Below, in pieces: positions 27,958 to 35,742 of a stretch of 42,162 nucleotides of DNA. Under the pieces are notes generated by a model. The model saw nothing but the letters and a program-made list of their open reading frames with translations. It made no database searches and was not told the origin of the DNA. Every line of letters begins with the position of its first letter. Position 1 is the stretch's first letter. The DNA comes from Anabaena sp. CRKS33 (lineage in GTDB: Bacteria; Cyanobacteriota; Cyanobacteriia; Cyanobacteriales; Nostocaceae). A program made the translations under genes and the position numbers. The stretch covers positions 1 to 42,162 of the forward strand of contig LJOT01000006.1 in assembly GCA_001672075.1 (NCBI GenBank). The letters run 5' to 3'.

Positions 27958-29145
27958 ATGATTGCCACAGTCAAAGCTCAACATCAGAATATGCTTCGCC
28001 GTTTTAAGTTACTCTTAGTACCTGGCTTATTAACCTTAGCAACTTCTTTAACATTAGTAAGTTGCAAGGCAGAAAATCAAAAAGTAGTAACCCAATCTCT
28101 GACAAGCAAAATATCAGCTACTAACATACCTAGAGTATTTAAAGTATCAGATACCAAAATAGCTCAAGTATTAGATGCAGAAATATATAAAGTATCGAAT
28201 ACCAAAATAGCTCAAGTTTCAAAAACACCTGGCATTAAAACCAATGTTATTCGTGTAGGGTATCAACAAGCTGGGGATTTGGTGAGAATCACCAAGGTTT
28301 TAGAAAAACGTCTAGATCCCTTGGGAGTAAAGGTGGAATGGGCCCAATTTGCCCAAGGGCCACAATTAATGGAAGCTATGAATGTTGGCAGAATAGATAT
28401 AGGTTCTGTGGGGGAAACTCCGCCTATTTTTGCCCAAGCCGCTGGCGCTCAAATTGTTTATATTGTTGGTTCACGACAAACTAAAGAGAGTGGGAAAGGG
28501 AGTGCGATTGTAGTACCACCGAATTCTCCCATTAAAAGCGTCAAAGATATTAAAGGAAAAACCGTAGTTTTCCAAAAAGCTTCTGCATCACACTATTTTA
28601 TCCTGAGAGCTTTAGAAGAAGTAGGTTTGAAATATAGTGATATTAAAGTTCAAAGTTTACCTAATGTAGAAGCTGCTAGTGCTTTTCTTCAAGGAAAAAT
28701 TCCTGTTTGGGTGACAGGAGATCCCCATCTAGCGCGGGCTGAAAAAGAAGGTAAGGTACGCATTCTTAGGAATGCCAAGGGCATTAATTCTCCTGGTGGA
28801 TACTATGTTGGCATTAAACAATTTGCCATTGATAATCCTAAATTGTTGCGGATAGTTATTGAGGAAATTGATAAAATTCAGAAATGGGCGCAAGCGCATC
28901 CCAAAGAAACCGCTGCCTTGGTTGCACAGTATCAAAAATTACCTCCTGATGTAATGGATTTAGTAATTAGCCGACGCACCTACGGGTTGAGAGCCATTTC
29001 ACCAGCATTAATTAAGGATCAACAGCGAGTTGCAGATTATTTCTATCAAAATGGTCTTCTTCCCAAACCTATCAAGGTTCAGGAAGCAATGTTGACACCT
29101 AAACAATATGCAGCAATTAATCCGCCCACAATTAGTCAGAAATAA
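27958..29145 (+). CDS. SsuA-like aliphatic sulfonate-binding lipoprotein
   Basis: A periplasmic substrate-binding protein of an ABC importer for sulfonates (taurine/nitrate family). The signal peptide has a basic n-region (MLRRFK), a hydrophobic core and the lipobox LVSC, so it is likely a lipoprotein. A linker with a 16-residue tandem repeat (KVSDTKIAQV / KVSNTKIAQV) precedes the binding domain, which starts NVIRVGYQQAGDLVRITKVL and includes WAQFAQGPQLMEAMNVGRID, GSVGETPPIFAQAAGA and KGKTVVFQKASASHYFIL. No permease or ATPase gene follows; they must be elsewhere or lost. An alternative ATG at 27991 gives a shorter, more ordinary signal peptide. Confidence 0.88.
   Translation: MIATVKAQHQNMLRRFKLLLVPGLLTLATSLTLVSCKAENQKVVTQSLTSKISATNIPRVFKVSDTKIAQVLDAEIYKVSNTKIAQVSKTPGIKTNVIRVGYQQAGDLVRITKVLEKRLDPLGVKVEWAQFAQGPQLMEAMNVGRIDIGSVGETPPIFAQAAGAQIVYIVGSRQTKESGKGSAIVVPPNSPIKSVKDIKGKTVVFQKASASHYFILRALEEVGLKYSDIKVQSLPNVEAASAFLQGKIPVWVTGDPHLARAEKEGKVRILRNAKGINSPGGYYVGIKQFAIDNPKLLRIVIEEIDKIQKWAQAHPKETAALVAQYQKLPPDVMDLVISRRTYGLRAISPALIKDQQRVADYFYQNGLLPKPIKVQEAMLTPKQYAAINPPTISQK
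28141..28236. repeat. 48-bp tandem repeat in the SsuA-like gene
   Basis: AAAGTATC and ACCAAAATAGCTCAAGT recur 48 bp apart in frame, giving two 16-residue linker units after the lipobox. Confidence 0.75.
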
Positions 29146-29169
29146 CATTTTCCGTCTCAAGTTCCATAG

Positions 29170-29382
29170 TATGCGATCGCTCTTTTTGTGGCTTCGGTGA
29201 TTCTAATTAAAATTACAGTGAAAACCCAAATTGGTAGTATCTATAATTGGATTGATCAAAATATTTTTGCATCTTGGGCGGGAAATTTCAACGGTTCATT
29301 TTTATTTGCACTTTTTACCGCGTTATTTTGATATAGTATTGCTGTTTTGATGTATCAAAAACGCTGGTTTATTAAAGTCTAA
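29170..29382 (+). pseudogene. C-terminal remnant of a membrane acyltransferase-like gene
   Basis: The frame reads VASVILIKITVKTQIGS, IYNWIDQNIFASWAGNFNGS, FLFALFTALF, a TGA stop (29329), then YSIAVLMYQKRWFIKV and TAA. It recalls the C-terminus of DUF5009/heparan-glucosaminide acetyltransferase-like membrane proteins (from memory). There is no start and a stop interrupts it, so it is a relic. Confidence 0.5.
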
Positions 29383-29397
29383 ATAAAACTCTTTTCG

Positions 29398-29416
29398 GAC
29401 AGGCAAGATGCCTGTC
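29398..29416. repeat. Small perfect hairpin, GGCAAGATGCC family
   Basis: GACAGGCA-AGA-TGCCTGTC. It shares its core with the hairpin inserted in metH (8931-8961) and follows the acyltransferase remnant. Confidence 0.6.
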
Positions 29417-29457
29417 TAATATTTTGTGAGTATTTTGTGAGAATTTGAAAAACCTAT

Positions 29458-29724
29458 CTATCCTTTCGGACGTTTTACCCCAAAACCATACATATAAATC
29501 GTAGGCATATTAACACGCTTATCATAACGCCTGTCAATAATTCCCATTTGTAACAAATATTGCATAATTTCCTCCGGGTTTAAAGTAGGTGGTTGTTTTC
29601 CAGATTCTTCACTCCACATTGTATTTTTAAGTTTATCGAGGAAAATTTCTTCTTCAACAGGAACTTTCAAACCATTTACAGCAGTTTTCAGAGGTTCTAA
29701 CCAAGGATATTCATCTATAGTCAC
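29458..29724 (-). CDS. Hypothetical protein, possible C-terminal fragment of an ATPase
   Basis: 88 residues beginning MTIDEYPWLEPLKTAVNGLK. The end, IIDRRYDKRVNMPTIYMYGF, recalls the C-terminal winged-helix-like tail of some large bacterial P-loop ATPases, where a short RxDGRxxxPxIY stretch is common; this is a weak recollection. No Shine-Dalgarno precedes the ATG. It could be a small stand-alone gene or a remnant. It converges with the acyltransferase remnant. Confidence 0.45.
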   Translation of the reverse strand: MTIDEYPWLEPLKTAVNGLKVPVEEEIFLDKLKNTMWSEESGKQPPTLNPEEIMQYLLQMGIIDRRYDKRVNMPTIYMYGFGVKRPKG

Positions 29725-29897
29725 TATCTAGCTTTACTTTGAAAACAACTTCTGAGAGGATTTTTTAAAAGTATTAAATAAAACCAATAATCTCCAGAAA
29801 CCTAACCCTGCTTTTACCTTTACCAACAACCTCCTAGCCTAAAATAGACATTCCCTGCTAAACTAAAAAACAAATCCATAAATTTCTTCATAGAAAA

Positions 29898-30152
29898 ATG
29901 TCTGAACAACAAACAATTAACCCCTGGAAATATAAACCTTGGTGGTGTCAACCTTGGTCAATTGTCCTGACTACTATTACATTAATTAGTGGTAGTTGGT
30001 TAGTATTTAAAATTATTTGGTTAACCATTTTAGTAGCTATTCCGCTATTAATTTGGATGGGATTTTTTCTATTAATTTGGCCGCAAATGATGGTGAAAAG
30101 TGGGCTTTTGAATAATATAGATAATCATGACAATCATGAAAGAAATTATTAA
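29898..30152 (+). CDS. Small membrane protein (possibly DUF6737)
   Basis: 84 residues with an N-terminal NPWKYKPWWCQPWSIVLT motif rich in Trp and Pro, then two hydrophobic segments (TLISGSWLVFKIIWL and TILVAIPLLIWMGFFLLIW). Small proteins of this shape are conserved in cyanobacteria; the DUF assignment is from memory. Its end overlaps the next gene by up to 26 bp, so the two are translationally coupled. Confidence 0.65.
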   Translation: MSEQQTINPWKYKPWWCQPWSIVLTTITLISGSWLVFKIIWLTILVAIPLLIWMGFFLLIWPQMMVKSGLLNNIDNHDNHERNY

Positions 30153-30849
30153 TCAGAATACTGACCAAAAGCAAATTTCTATTATTATTCCCACTCTCAA
30201 TGAAGCGGATAATATTCAAAGTACAATTAATAGCACAAAATCCAGCAAAAATATAGAAATACTAGTTGTTGACGGTGGTTCAAAAGATGAAACATTATTG
30301 ATAGCTAAATCCTTGGGTGCTAAGATAATTGTCTCTCCCCCTGGACGCGCAAATCAAATGAATATGGGTGCTATGGTTGCTAGTGGGGAAATTTTGCTCT
30401 TTCTTCATGGTGATACCCGTTTACCAACTAATTTTGAGCAAATGATTCGGAAAACATTAGCAAAACCAGGAATTGTGGCTGGTGCATTTGCTTTACAAAT
30501 AAATTCACCTCATTGGGGGTTGCGTTTTGTCGAGTTTGGTGTAAAATGGAGATGCAATCTTTTACAAATGCCCTATGGTGATCAAGCTATTTTTATGACT
30601 AAGGATGTATTTCAAAAAGTTGGTAATTTCCCAAATATACCGATTATGGAAGATTTTGAAATGATCAGAAAATTAAAACATCTCGGCAAAATTTATCTCT
30701 TATCAACACCTGTAATTACTTCACCGCGCAGATGGTTAAAAAAAGGAATTTTGCAAACTACTCTTCTGAATCAAATTATTATCATTGCTTATTTATTGGG
30801 GATTTCTCCACATCAAATTCGTAATTGGTACTATTCTTCAAAATTGTAA
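30127..30849 (+). CDS. TIGR04283-type family 2 glycosyltransferase
   Basis: 240 residues of a GT-A fold: ISIIIPTLNEADNIQSTI, VVDGGSKDETL, PGRANQMNMGAMVASGE and FLHGDTRLP (DxD-like), then MPYGDQAIFM and the acidic IMEDFEMIRKLKH. This signature fits TIGR04283, a subfamily linked in databases to arsenosugar or other unusual glycoconjugates. Donor and acceptor are unknown. A second ATG at 30136 is equally usable. It overlaps the membrane-protein gene and precedes the TVP38 gene by 9 bp. Confidence 0.87.
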   Translation: MTIMKEIINQNTDQKQISIIIPTLNEADNIQSTINSTKSSKNIEILVVDGGSKDETLLIAKSLGAKIIVSPPGRANQMNMGAMVASGEILLFLHGDTRLPTNFEQMIRKTLAKPGIVAGAFALQINSPHWGLRFVEFGVKWRCNLLQMPYGDQAIFMTKDVFQKVGNFPNIPIMEDFEMIRKLKHLGKIYLLSTPVITSPRRWLKKGILQTTLLNQIIIIAYLLGISPHQIRNWYYSSKL

Positions 30850-30858
30850 AAAATTTTT

Positions 30859-31539
30859 ATGGTTATGACATTTTTATCAGAACTAGATTTGGCTTTAGTA
30901 CAGGAATCTATCAAAGCATCTTCTCCCAGTTTCCTCGGATTTTTACAAAATACTTTACAATGGATTAATGGCCTTGGTGCTTTAGGTGGAGTAGTATTTA
31001 TTGCTATCTACATTATTGCTACTTTAGCTTTTTTACCAGCCGCAATTCTGACTTTAGGTGCTGGAGTAATTTTTGGTGTAATTTGGGGTTCTTTATATGT
31101 GTTTATCGGTGCTACTTTGGGTGCTGTAGCTGCATTTTTGGTAGGACGTTATTTAGCTAGAGGTTGGGTAAAACAAAAAATTTCTAGTTACAAAAAATTT
31201 GCCAATATTGATCAAGCAGTTAGCAAAGAAGGATTAAAAATTGTCTTTTTAATTCGACTTTCTCCTTTATTTCCTTTCAATTTATTAAACTACGCTTTGG
31301 GAGTTACTAGTGTTTCTTTGAAAGACTATTTTTTGGCTTCAGTCGGGATGATTCCGGGGACAATTATGTATGTTTATCTGGGACATTTAGCAGGAGATTT
31401 AGCTTTAATTGGTAATAAGAGTCAACCTGATAATATGATTCTCCATTGGGTAATTCAAATTATTGGTTTAATAGCCACAATTGCGGTTACGGTTTATGTA
31501 ACTAAGATAGCTAAAAAAGCTTTAAAAGAGGAGATATGA
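30859..31539 (+). CDS. TVP38/TMEM64 (DedA/SNARE-associated) membrane protein
   Basis: 226 residues with several membrane segments. The family core is LPAAILTLGAGVIFGVIWGS, FIGATLGAVAAFLVGRYLAR and IRLSPLFPFNLLNYALGVT. Related DedA-superfamily proteins act in lipid scrambling or membrane homeostasis. Genes for TVP38 proteins are often beside MerA-like reductases, as here, but the reason is not established. Confidence 0.87.
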   Translation: MVMTFLSELDLALVQESIKASSPSFLGFLQNTLQWINGLGALGGVVFIAIYIIATLAFLPAAILTLGAGVIFGVIWGSLYVFIGATLGAVAAFLVGRYLARGWVKQKISSYKKFANIDQAVSKEGLKIVFLIRLSPLFPFNLLNYALGVTSVSLKDYFLASVGMIPGTIMYVYLGHLAGDLALIGNKSQPDNMILHWVIQIIGLIATIAVTVYVTKIAKKALKEEI

Positions 31540-31737
31540 AAATGATTTTTCTAAGTGTTTAGTAAACTTAAATACTAGTGCTTTGCTGCTAATGATTAAT
31601 TTCTCAAACTCCGAAATATTCTAGATTTGTTAAATACAAAACTGACAAATTTTTGATCATGATATATCTTTTAAATAAAGATTAGATAATCAAAAAATAC
31701 TTTATCCTTTATCCTTGATAATTTAGAGGTAAAACAA

Positions 31738-33285
31738 ATGTCAATTTCCGAATCTTCAAGAGTAACAATTCGTCCCATGGATGAGTATAATCAAAAACTA
31801 ATTAAAAATGTTCATCCCGATAATTGGGTTAATCCCCAACCTGCTGATTTTTATGATTTGGTAGTAATTGGTGGGGGAACTGCGGGTTTAGTTGTCGCTG
31901 CGGGCGCTGCGGGTTTAGATATAGGTTTGAAAATCGCATTAATTGAAAAAAATCTCATGGGAGGAGATTGTTTAAATTTTGGTTGTATACCTTCTAAATG
32001 TTTAATTCGTTCTGCTCGGGTAGTTGGAGAAATGCGGAAAGCTAAAGATTTAGGTGTTAATATTTCCCAACAATTTGATATTGATTTTTCCACAGTTATG
32101 GAAAGAATGCGACGCATTCGAGCTAGTATTAGTCATCATGATTCCGTGGAAAGATTTAAAGGTTTAGGAATTGACGTTTTTTTAGGTGATGGTAAATTTA
32201 CAAATAATAATACTGTAGAAGTTGCTCATAAAACATTAAAATTTAAAAAAGCTGTAATTGCTACTGGTGCTAGGGCTATTAAACCGAAAATTCGCGGAAT
32301 TGAAGCAGCCGGTTATTTAACTAATGAAACTGTTTTTTCTCTAACTCAAAAACCAGAAAAATTAGCAATCATTGGTGGTGGTCCTATTGGTTGTGAATTA
32401 GCCCAAACATTTCGCAGGTTGGGTTGTGAGGTAATATTATTTGATCGTGGTTCACAGATTTTAAATAAGGAAGATAGGGAAGCAGCAGAAATTTTGCAGA
32501 AAGTTTTGATTGATGAAGGTATTCGTTTAGTGCTAAATTGTCAATTAGAAGAAGTGGTGACAGTAACCGAGGGAAAACGACTCTATTTTTCTGTGAATAG
32601 TGAACGAGACTCGGTGACAGTTGATGAAATATTAGTTGGTGCGGGACGAGCGCCGAATGTAGAAAATTTGAATTTGGCAGCAGTAGGTGTAGAATATGAT
32701 CAGAATTTGGGTGTAAAAGTGAATGATTATTTGCAAACTACAAATCCCAAAATTTACGCCGCTGGTGATGTCTGCATGAATTGGAAATTTACTCACGCAG
32801 CTGATGCGGCGGCGCGAATTGTGATTAAAAATACTCTGTTTTCCCCCTTTGGTTGGGGACGATCTAAACTCAGTAGTTTAATCATGCCCTGGGTGACATA
32901 TACTAGCCCGGAAATTGCTCATGTGGGAATGTATGAAAATGAGGCTCAAAAATTGGGTATAGAAATAGAAACTATCAAGATTCCCTTTAGAAGTATAGAT
33001 CGAGCGATCGCAGATCAGGAAGAATCTGGTTTTTTAAAGATTCATAACCAGAAAGGATCAGATCAAATTCTCGGTGCAACCATTGTTGCTAATCATGCTG
33101 GTGAGATGATTTCGGAAATTACCACAGCTATTGTCAATAAAATTGGTTTAAGTAAACTTAGTAGTGTAATTCATCCTTATCCAACCCAAGCAGAAGCAAT
33201 TAAAAAAGCCGCAGACGCTTATCGTCGCACCTTACTAACACCAAAAACCAAGCAGTTATTGAGATTCTTAAAAAAGTTTTCTTAA
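31738..33285 (+). CDS. MerA-like FAD-dependent disulfide oxidoreductase
   Basis: 515 residues of the pyridine nucleotide-disulfide oxidoreductase family. The FAD fold is DLVVIGGGTAGLVVAAGAAG, the redox disulfide is in GGDCLNFGCIPSKCLI, the NAD(P)H fold is KLAIIGGGPIGCELAQTFRR, and the C-terminal dimer interface has VIHPYPTQAEAIKK. It lacks the N-terminal HMA domain and the C-terminal Cys pair that true mercuric reductases use to bind Hg(II), so mercury reduction is unlikely. A good Shine-Dalgarno (AGAGGT) precedes the ATG. It follows the TVP38 gene by 198 bp. Confidence 0.87.
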   Translation: MSISESSRVTIRPMDEYNQKLIKNVHPDNWVNPQPADFYDLVVIGGGTAGLVVAAGAAGLDIGLKIALIEKNLMGGDCLNFGCIPSKCLIRSARVVGEMRKAKDLGVNISQQFDIDFSTVMERMRRIRASISHHDSVERFKGLGIDVFLGDGKFTNNNTVEVAHKTLKFKKAVIATGARAIKPKIRGIEAAGYLTNETVFSLTQKPEKLAIIGGGPIGCELAQTFRRLGCEVILFDRGSQILNKEDREAAEILQKVLIDEGIRLVLNCQLEEVVTVTEGKRLYFSVNSERDSVTVDEILVGAGRAPNVENLNLAAVGVEYDQNLGVKVNDYLQTTNPKIYAAGDVCMNWKFTHAADAAARIVIKNTLFSPFGWGRSKLSSLIMPWVTYTSPEIAHVGMYENEAQKLGIEIETIKIPFRSIDRAIADQEESGFLKIHNQKGSDQILGATIVANHAGEMISEITTAIVNKIGLSKLSSVIHPYPTQAEAIKKAADAYRRTLLTPKTKQLLRFLKKFS

Positions 33286-33364
33286 TGATCAAAAAAATCA
33301 GCAATTACAGAAAATCACTGTAAAATTAATTAGCTAAATTGTTCAACTCGGAGTTATTTTTGCT

Positions 33365-33964
33365 GTGCTGAGTTCACCTTTACCCACTATTAATGCTCTC
33401 AAACAACCTACTAATGATGCTTGGGTAGAGCAAGCGATCGCTAATATTGATATTATTCTATTAGATCACTCCCACTGTGAACGCAAAGCCGCAGGAGTAG
33501 CATTAAATATGATGTTTCGTTATCCTTCTCATCATAAAATGGTTAGGGAATTAACAGCGATCGCTTGTGAAGAATTAGAACACTTTGAACTGGTCAACCA
33601 ATGGCTAGAACGCCGTCAGATTAAACTTGCAGCCCTATCCGCACCCCCCTACGGCGCTGGCTTAAAATCCCAAGTTCGCGGCCAAGAACCCCATAGATTT
33701 TTAGATTCTTTACTCGTTACCGGTTTAATAGAAGCCCGCAGTCATGAACGTTTAGGACTTCTAGCTGCTAATTGTCCAGAACCAGAATTAGCTCAATTTT
33801 ACCGCAGTTTAATGGCCTCAGAAGCCCGACATTTTGGCACATATTGGGTTTTAGCGGATACCTATTTTGAGCGAAAAATTGTCATGGACAGATTAGATCA
33901 ATTAGCAGAGGTGGAAAGTCAATTATTATCAACTTTACACCCAGAACCGAGAATACATAGTTAG
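33365..33964 (+). CDS. miaE: tRNA-(ms2io6A)-hydroxylase
   Basis: A di-iron monooxygenase that hydroxylates the isopentenyl group of ms2i6A37 in tRNA. 199 residues with the ferritin-like ligand motifs HCERKAAG, CEELEHFELV, EARSHERLG and SEARHFGTY. The start is a GTG, with GGAG 11 bases upstream. Its TAG stop overlaps the TAA stop of the convergent nuclease-like gene. Confidence 0.92.
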   Translation: MLSSPLPTINALKQPTNDAWVEQAIANIDIILLDHSHCERKAAGVALNMMFRYPSHHKMVRELTAIACEELEHFELVNQWLERRQIKLAALSAPPYGAGLKSQVRGQEPHRFLDSLLVTGLIEARSHERLGLLAANCPEPELAQFYRSLMASEARHFGTYWVLADTYFERKIVMDRLDQLAEVESQLLSTLHPEPRIHS

Positions 33965-34887
33965 TCAATTTTTCCCGGACTATGTATTAATAACCAAGAT
34001 TGTAAATCAGCTAAACTATTAAAATCTAAAAGTGCTTCGCTCAATTCTTCTAAAACAGATAATGGTAAACCAGAAATAGATTTTATCTTTCTTTGAGATA
34101 TTTTACCAAACCGCTTTGTTAATAGTCGAATCACCAAACCAATTGTCGCTTGTTGTATGCCTTGTTCTATTCCTTGTTCCAGACCTTGTTCTAGTCCTTC
34201 CTCCAGTCCTTCTTCTCTTCCCTCTTCCCTTCCTTCCTCTTTAATTTCTCGATAAACTCTAGTTTCTTTGAGCGTAATATCTAACATTGATTCTACCTCC
34301 CGACGACTCAGTTTTTCAAACTTGTACACCATGATGGTCGTGATCATTTCTATAATAACTTGACTGGATGGTGTTACAATCTCCTCATGGGTTCTGTTTA
34401 ATAAATACCTAGCTATGGCTGGAGCTTGACTTTCTTCCAGGGTAGTTAGTAACATTATACCTAACCCTAATGGTAATTTCTGAATATCTCCCAATTCATC
34501 TAAATATACTCGATGTACTTGGGGACTATTAAGAAATCCACGATGGGGATAAATATCATTTTGTTCTGTCTTGCGAGATGGATAAATAACTACTACTTGC
34601 CAATCACAGAATCTTTGACGATGACGATAAAAATATAGTGAGGTTTCGGCACATATTCTTTCATACAATTCTTCATCTTTCTGAAATTGTACCTCACAGA
34701 AATATACTATTCCTTGTCCATCAATTTCAGGTGGTAAAAATACACCGTCAATTGTAAATGTCGGTTCTTTAACAGCTACAGAATCAAAACGATAAGATTC
34801 AGCATTAATCGGCGGATCTGCCAATAGTTCAAACAACAAAGATGGGTTTTGTTGAAAGAGTTTATAAAAGATTGAGTCTCTTCGCAT
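33961..34887 (-). CDS. Rpn/DUF2887-type PD-(D/E)XK nuclease-like protein
   Basis: 308 residues. The N-terminal two thirds match the DUF2887/recombination-promoting nuclease group common in cyanobacteria: [30 protein letters not shown] and [11 protein letters not shown], where the Asp and the Glu-x-Gln are the probable active site. Then comes a run of EEGR/EQGI-type tetrads (about residues 220-250, likely helical), followed by a DUF4351-like tail ([13 protein letters not shown] and [14 protein letters not shown]). Genes of this type are often mobile or multicopy. Confidence 0.85.
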   Translation of the reverse strand: MRRDSIFYKLFQQNPSLLFELLADPPINAESYRFDSVAVKEPTFTIDGVFLPPEIDGQGIVYFCEVQFQKDEELYERICAETSLYFYRHRQRFCDWQVVVIYPSRKTEQNDIYPHRGFLNSPQVHRVYLDELGDIQKLPLGLGIMLLTTLEESQAPAIARYLLNRTHEEIVTPSSQVIIEMITTIMVYKFEKLSRREVESMLDITLKETRVYREIKEEGREEGREEGLEEGLEQGLEQGIEQGIQQATIGLVIRLLTKRFGKISQRKIKSISGLPLSVLEELSEALLDFNSLADLQSWLLIHSPGKID

Positions 34888-35002
34888 AAATCATAATTAT
34901 GATATTTACTTGTTGAACTTGCTCAGACTTTGCATCTTTGCTCCTTTGTGCCTTGGTGCAAAACATATTTATTGTAAAATAGAGAAAAAGCCCGGAGGTA
35001 AA

Positions 35003-35602
35003 ATTACGGTTTACGCACGTCCCTTAGCTCGATTAATTGAACAACTGCAACGGCTACCCGGAGTTGGTCCCAAAAGCGCCCAACGATTAGCTTTGCACAT
35101 CTTAAAAAGACCAGAAGCAGAAGTAGAAGCTTTAGCTCAAGCACTTATTGACGCAAAAAAACAAGTAGGTTTGTGTCAAGTTTGTTTTCACCTGTCCGCA
35201 GACCCAGTATGTGAAATTTGTCGTCATCCTCAGCGAGATAATACCACTATTTGTGTAGTTGCAGATTCTCGTGATCTGATTGCCTTAGAAAAAACCCGCG
35301 AATATAAAGGTAAATATCATGTTTTAGGTGGCGTAATTTCCCCAATGGACGGTATTGGTCCAGAACAGTTAACTATTCAAGCTTTAGTGAGACGGGTAAG
35401 CGAACAAAAACCTCAAGAGGTGATTTTAGCCATTAGTCCCAGTATCGAAGGGGAAACGACAACATTATACATAGCTCAATTGCTCAAACCCTTTACTAAA
35501 GTTACTCGTATTGCTTTTGGTTTACCCGTCGGTGGTGATTTAGAATACGCTGATGAATTAACCCTGTCCAGAGCATTAGAAGGACGGAGAGAGTTAGATT
35601 AA
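35003..35602 (+). CDS. recR: Recombination protein RecR, start codon unclear
   Basis: Part of RecFOR, which loads RecA at gapped DNA. The helix-hairpin-helix region [18 protein letters not shown], the four-Cys zinc finger (CQVCFHLS then CEICRH) and the Toprim domain ([16 protein letters not shown]) are complete. The conserved N-terminus [14 protein letters not shown] has no ATG, GTG or TTG directly before it. GGAGGT lies at 34994-34999, followed by AAA ATT ACG GTT, so ATT (35003) or ACG (35006) may be used. The nearest upstream candidates are TTG codons at 34910-34946, but the residues they add are a translated dispersed repeat. Confidence 0.9.
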   Translation: MTVYARPLARLIEQLQRLPGVGPKSAQRLALHILKRPEAEVEALAQALIDAKKQVGLCQVCFHLSADPVCEICRHPQRDNTTICVVADSRDLIALEKTREYKGKYHVLGGVISPMDGIGPEQLTIQALVRRVSEQKPQEVILAISPSIEGETTTLYIAQLLKPFTKVTRIAFGLPVGGDLEYADELTLSRALEGRRELD

Positions 35603-35657
35603 AAGCTGCTATATTGCCTTTTTCTCTCTACACTGTTTCTTTCTACAATTGAGAAAA

Positions 35658-35687
35658 TGTAGAAATGTTTTCTAGAACATCTCTACA
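35658..35687. repeat. 30-bp palindrome, diverged family copy 3
   Basis: Same 30-bp frame and ends (TGTAGA/TCTACA) as the other two copies, with changed central bases and an imperfect match between arms. It lies 56 bp past recR. Confidence 0.65.
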
Positions 35688-35742
35688 AGATTTGTGCATA
35701 AGCTATAGTTAGATTTGGTCGAGGTCTAATCTTTAATTATGT

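Noticed and set aside
31738-33285. True mercuric reductase (merA)
   Set aside because: The N-terminal HMA domain and the C-terminal cysteine pair are missing, and no mer genes are nearby.
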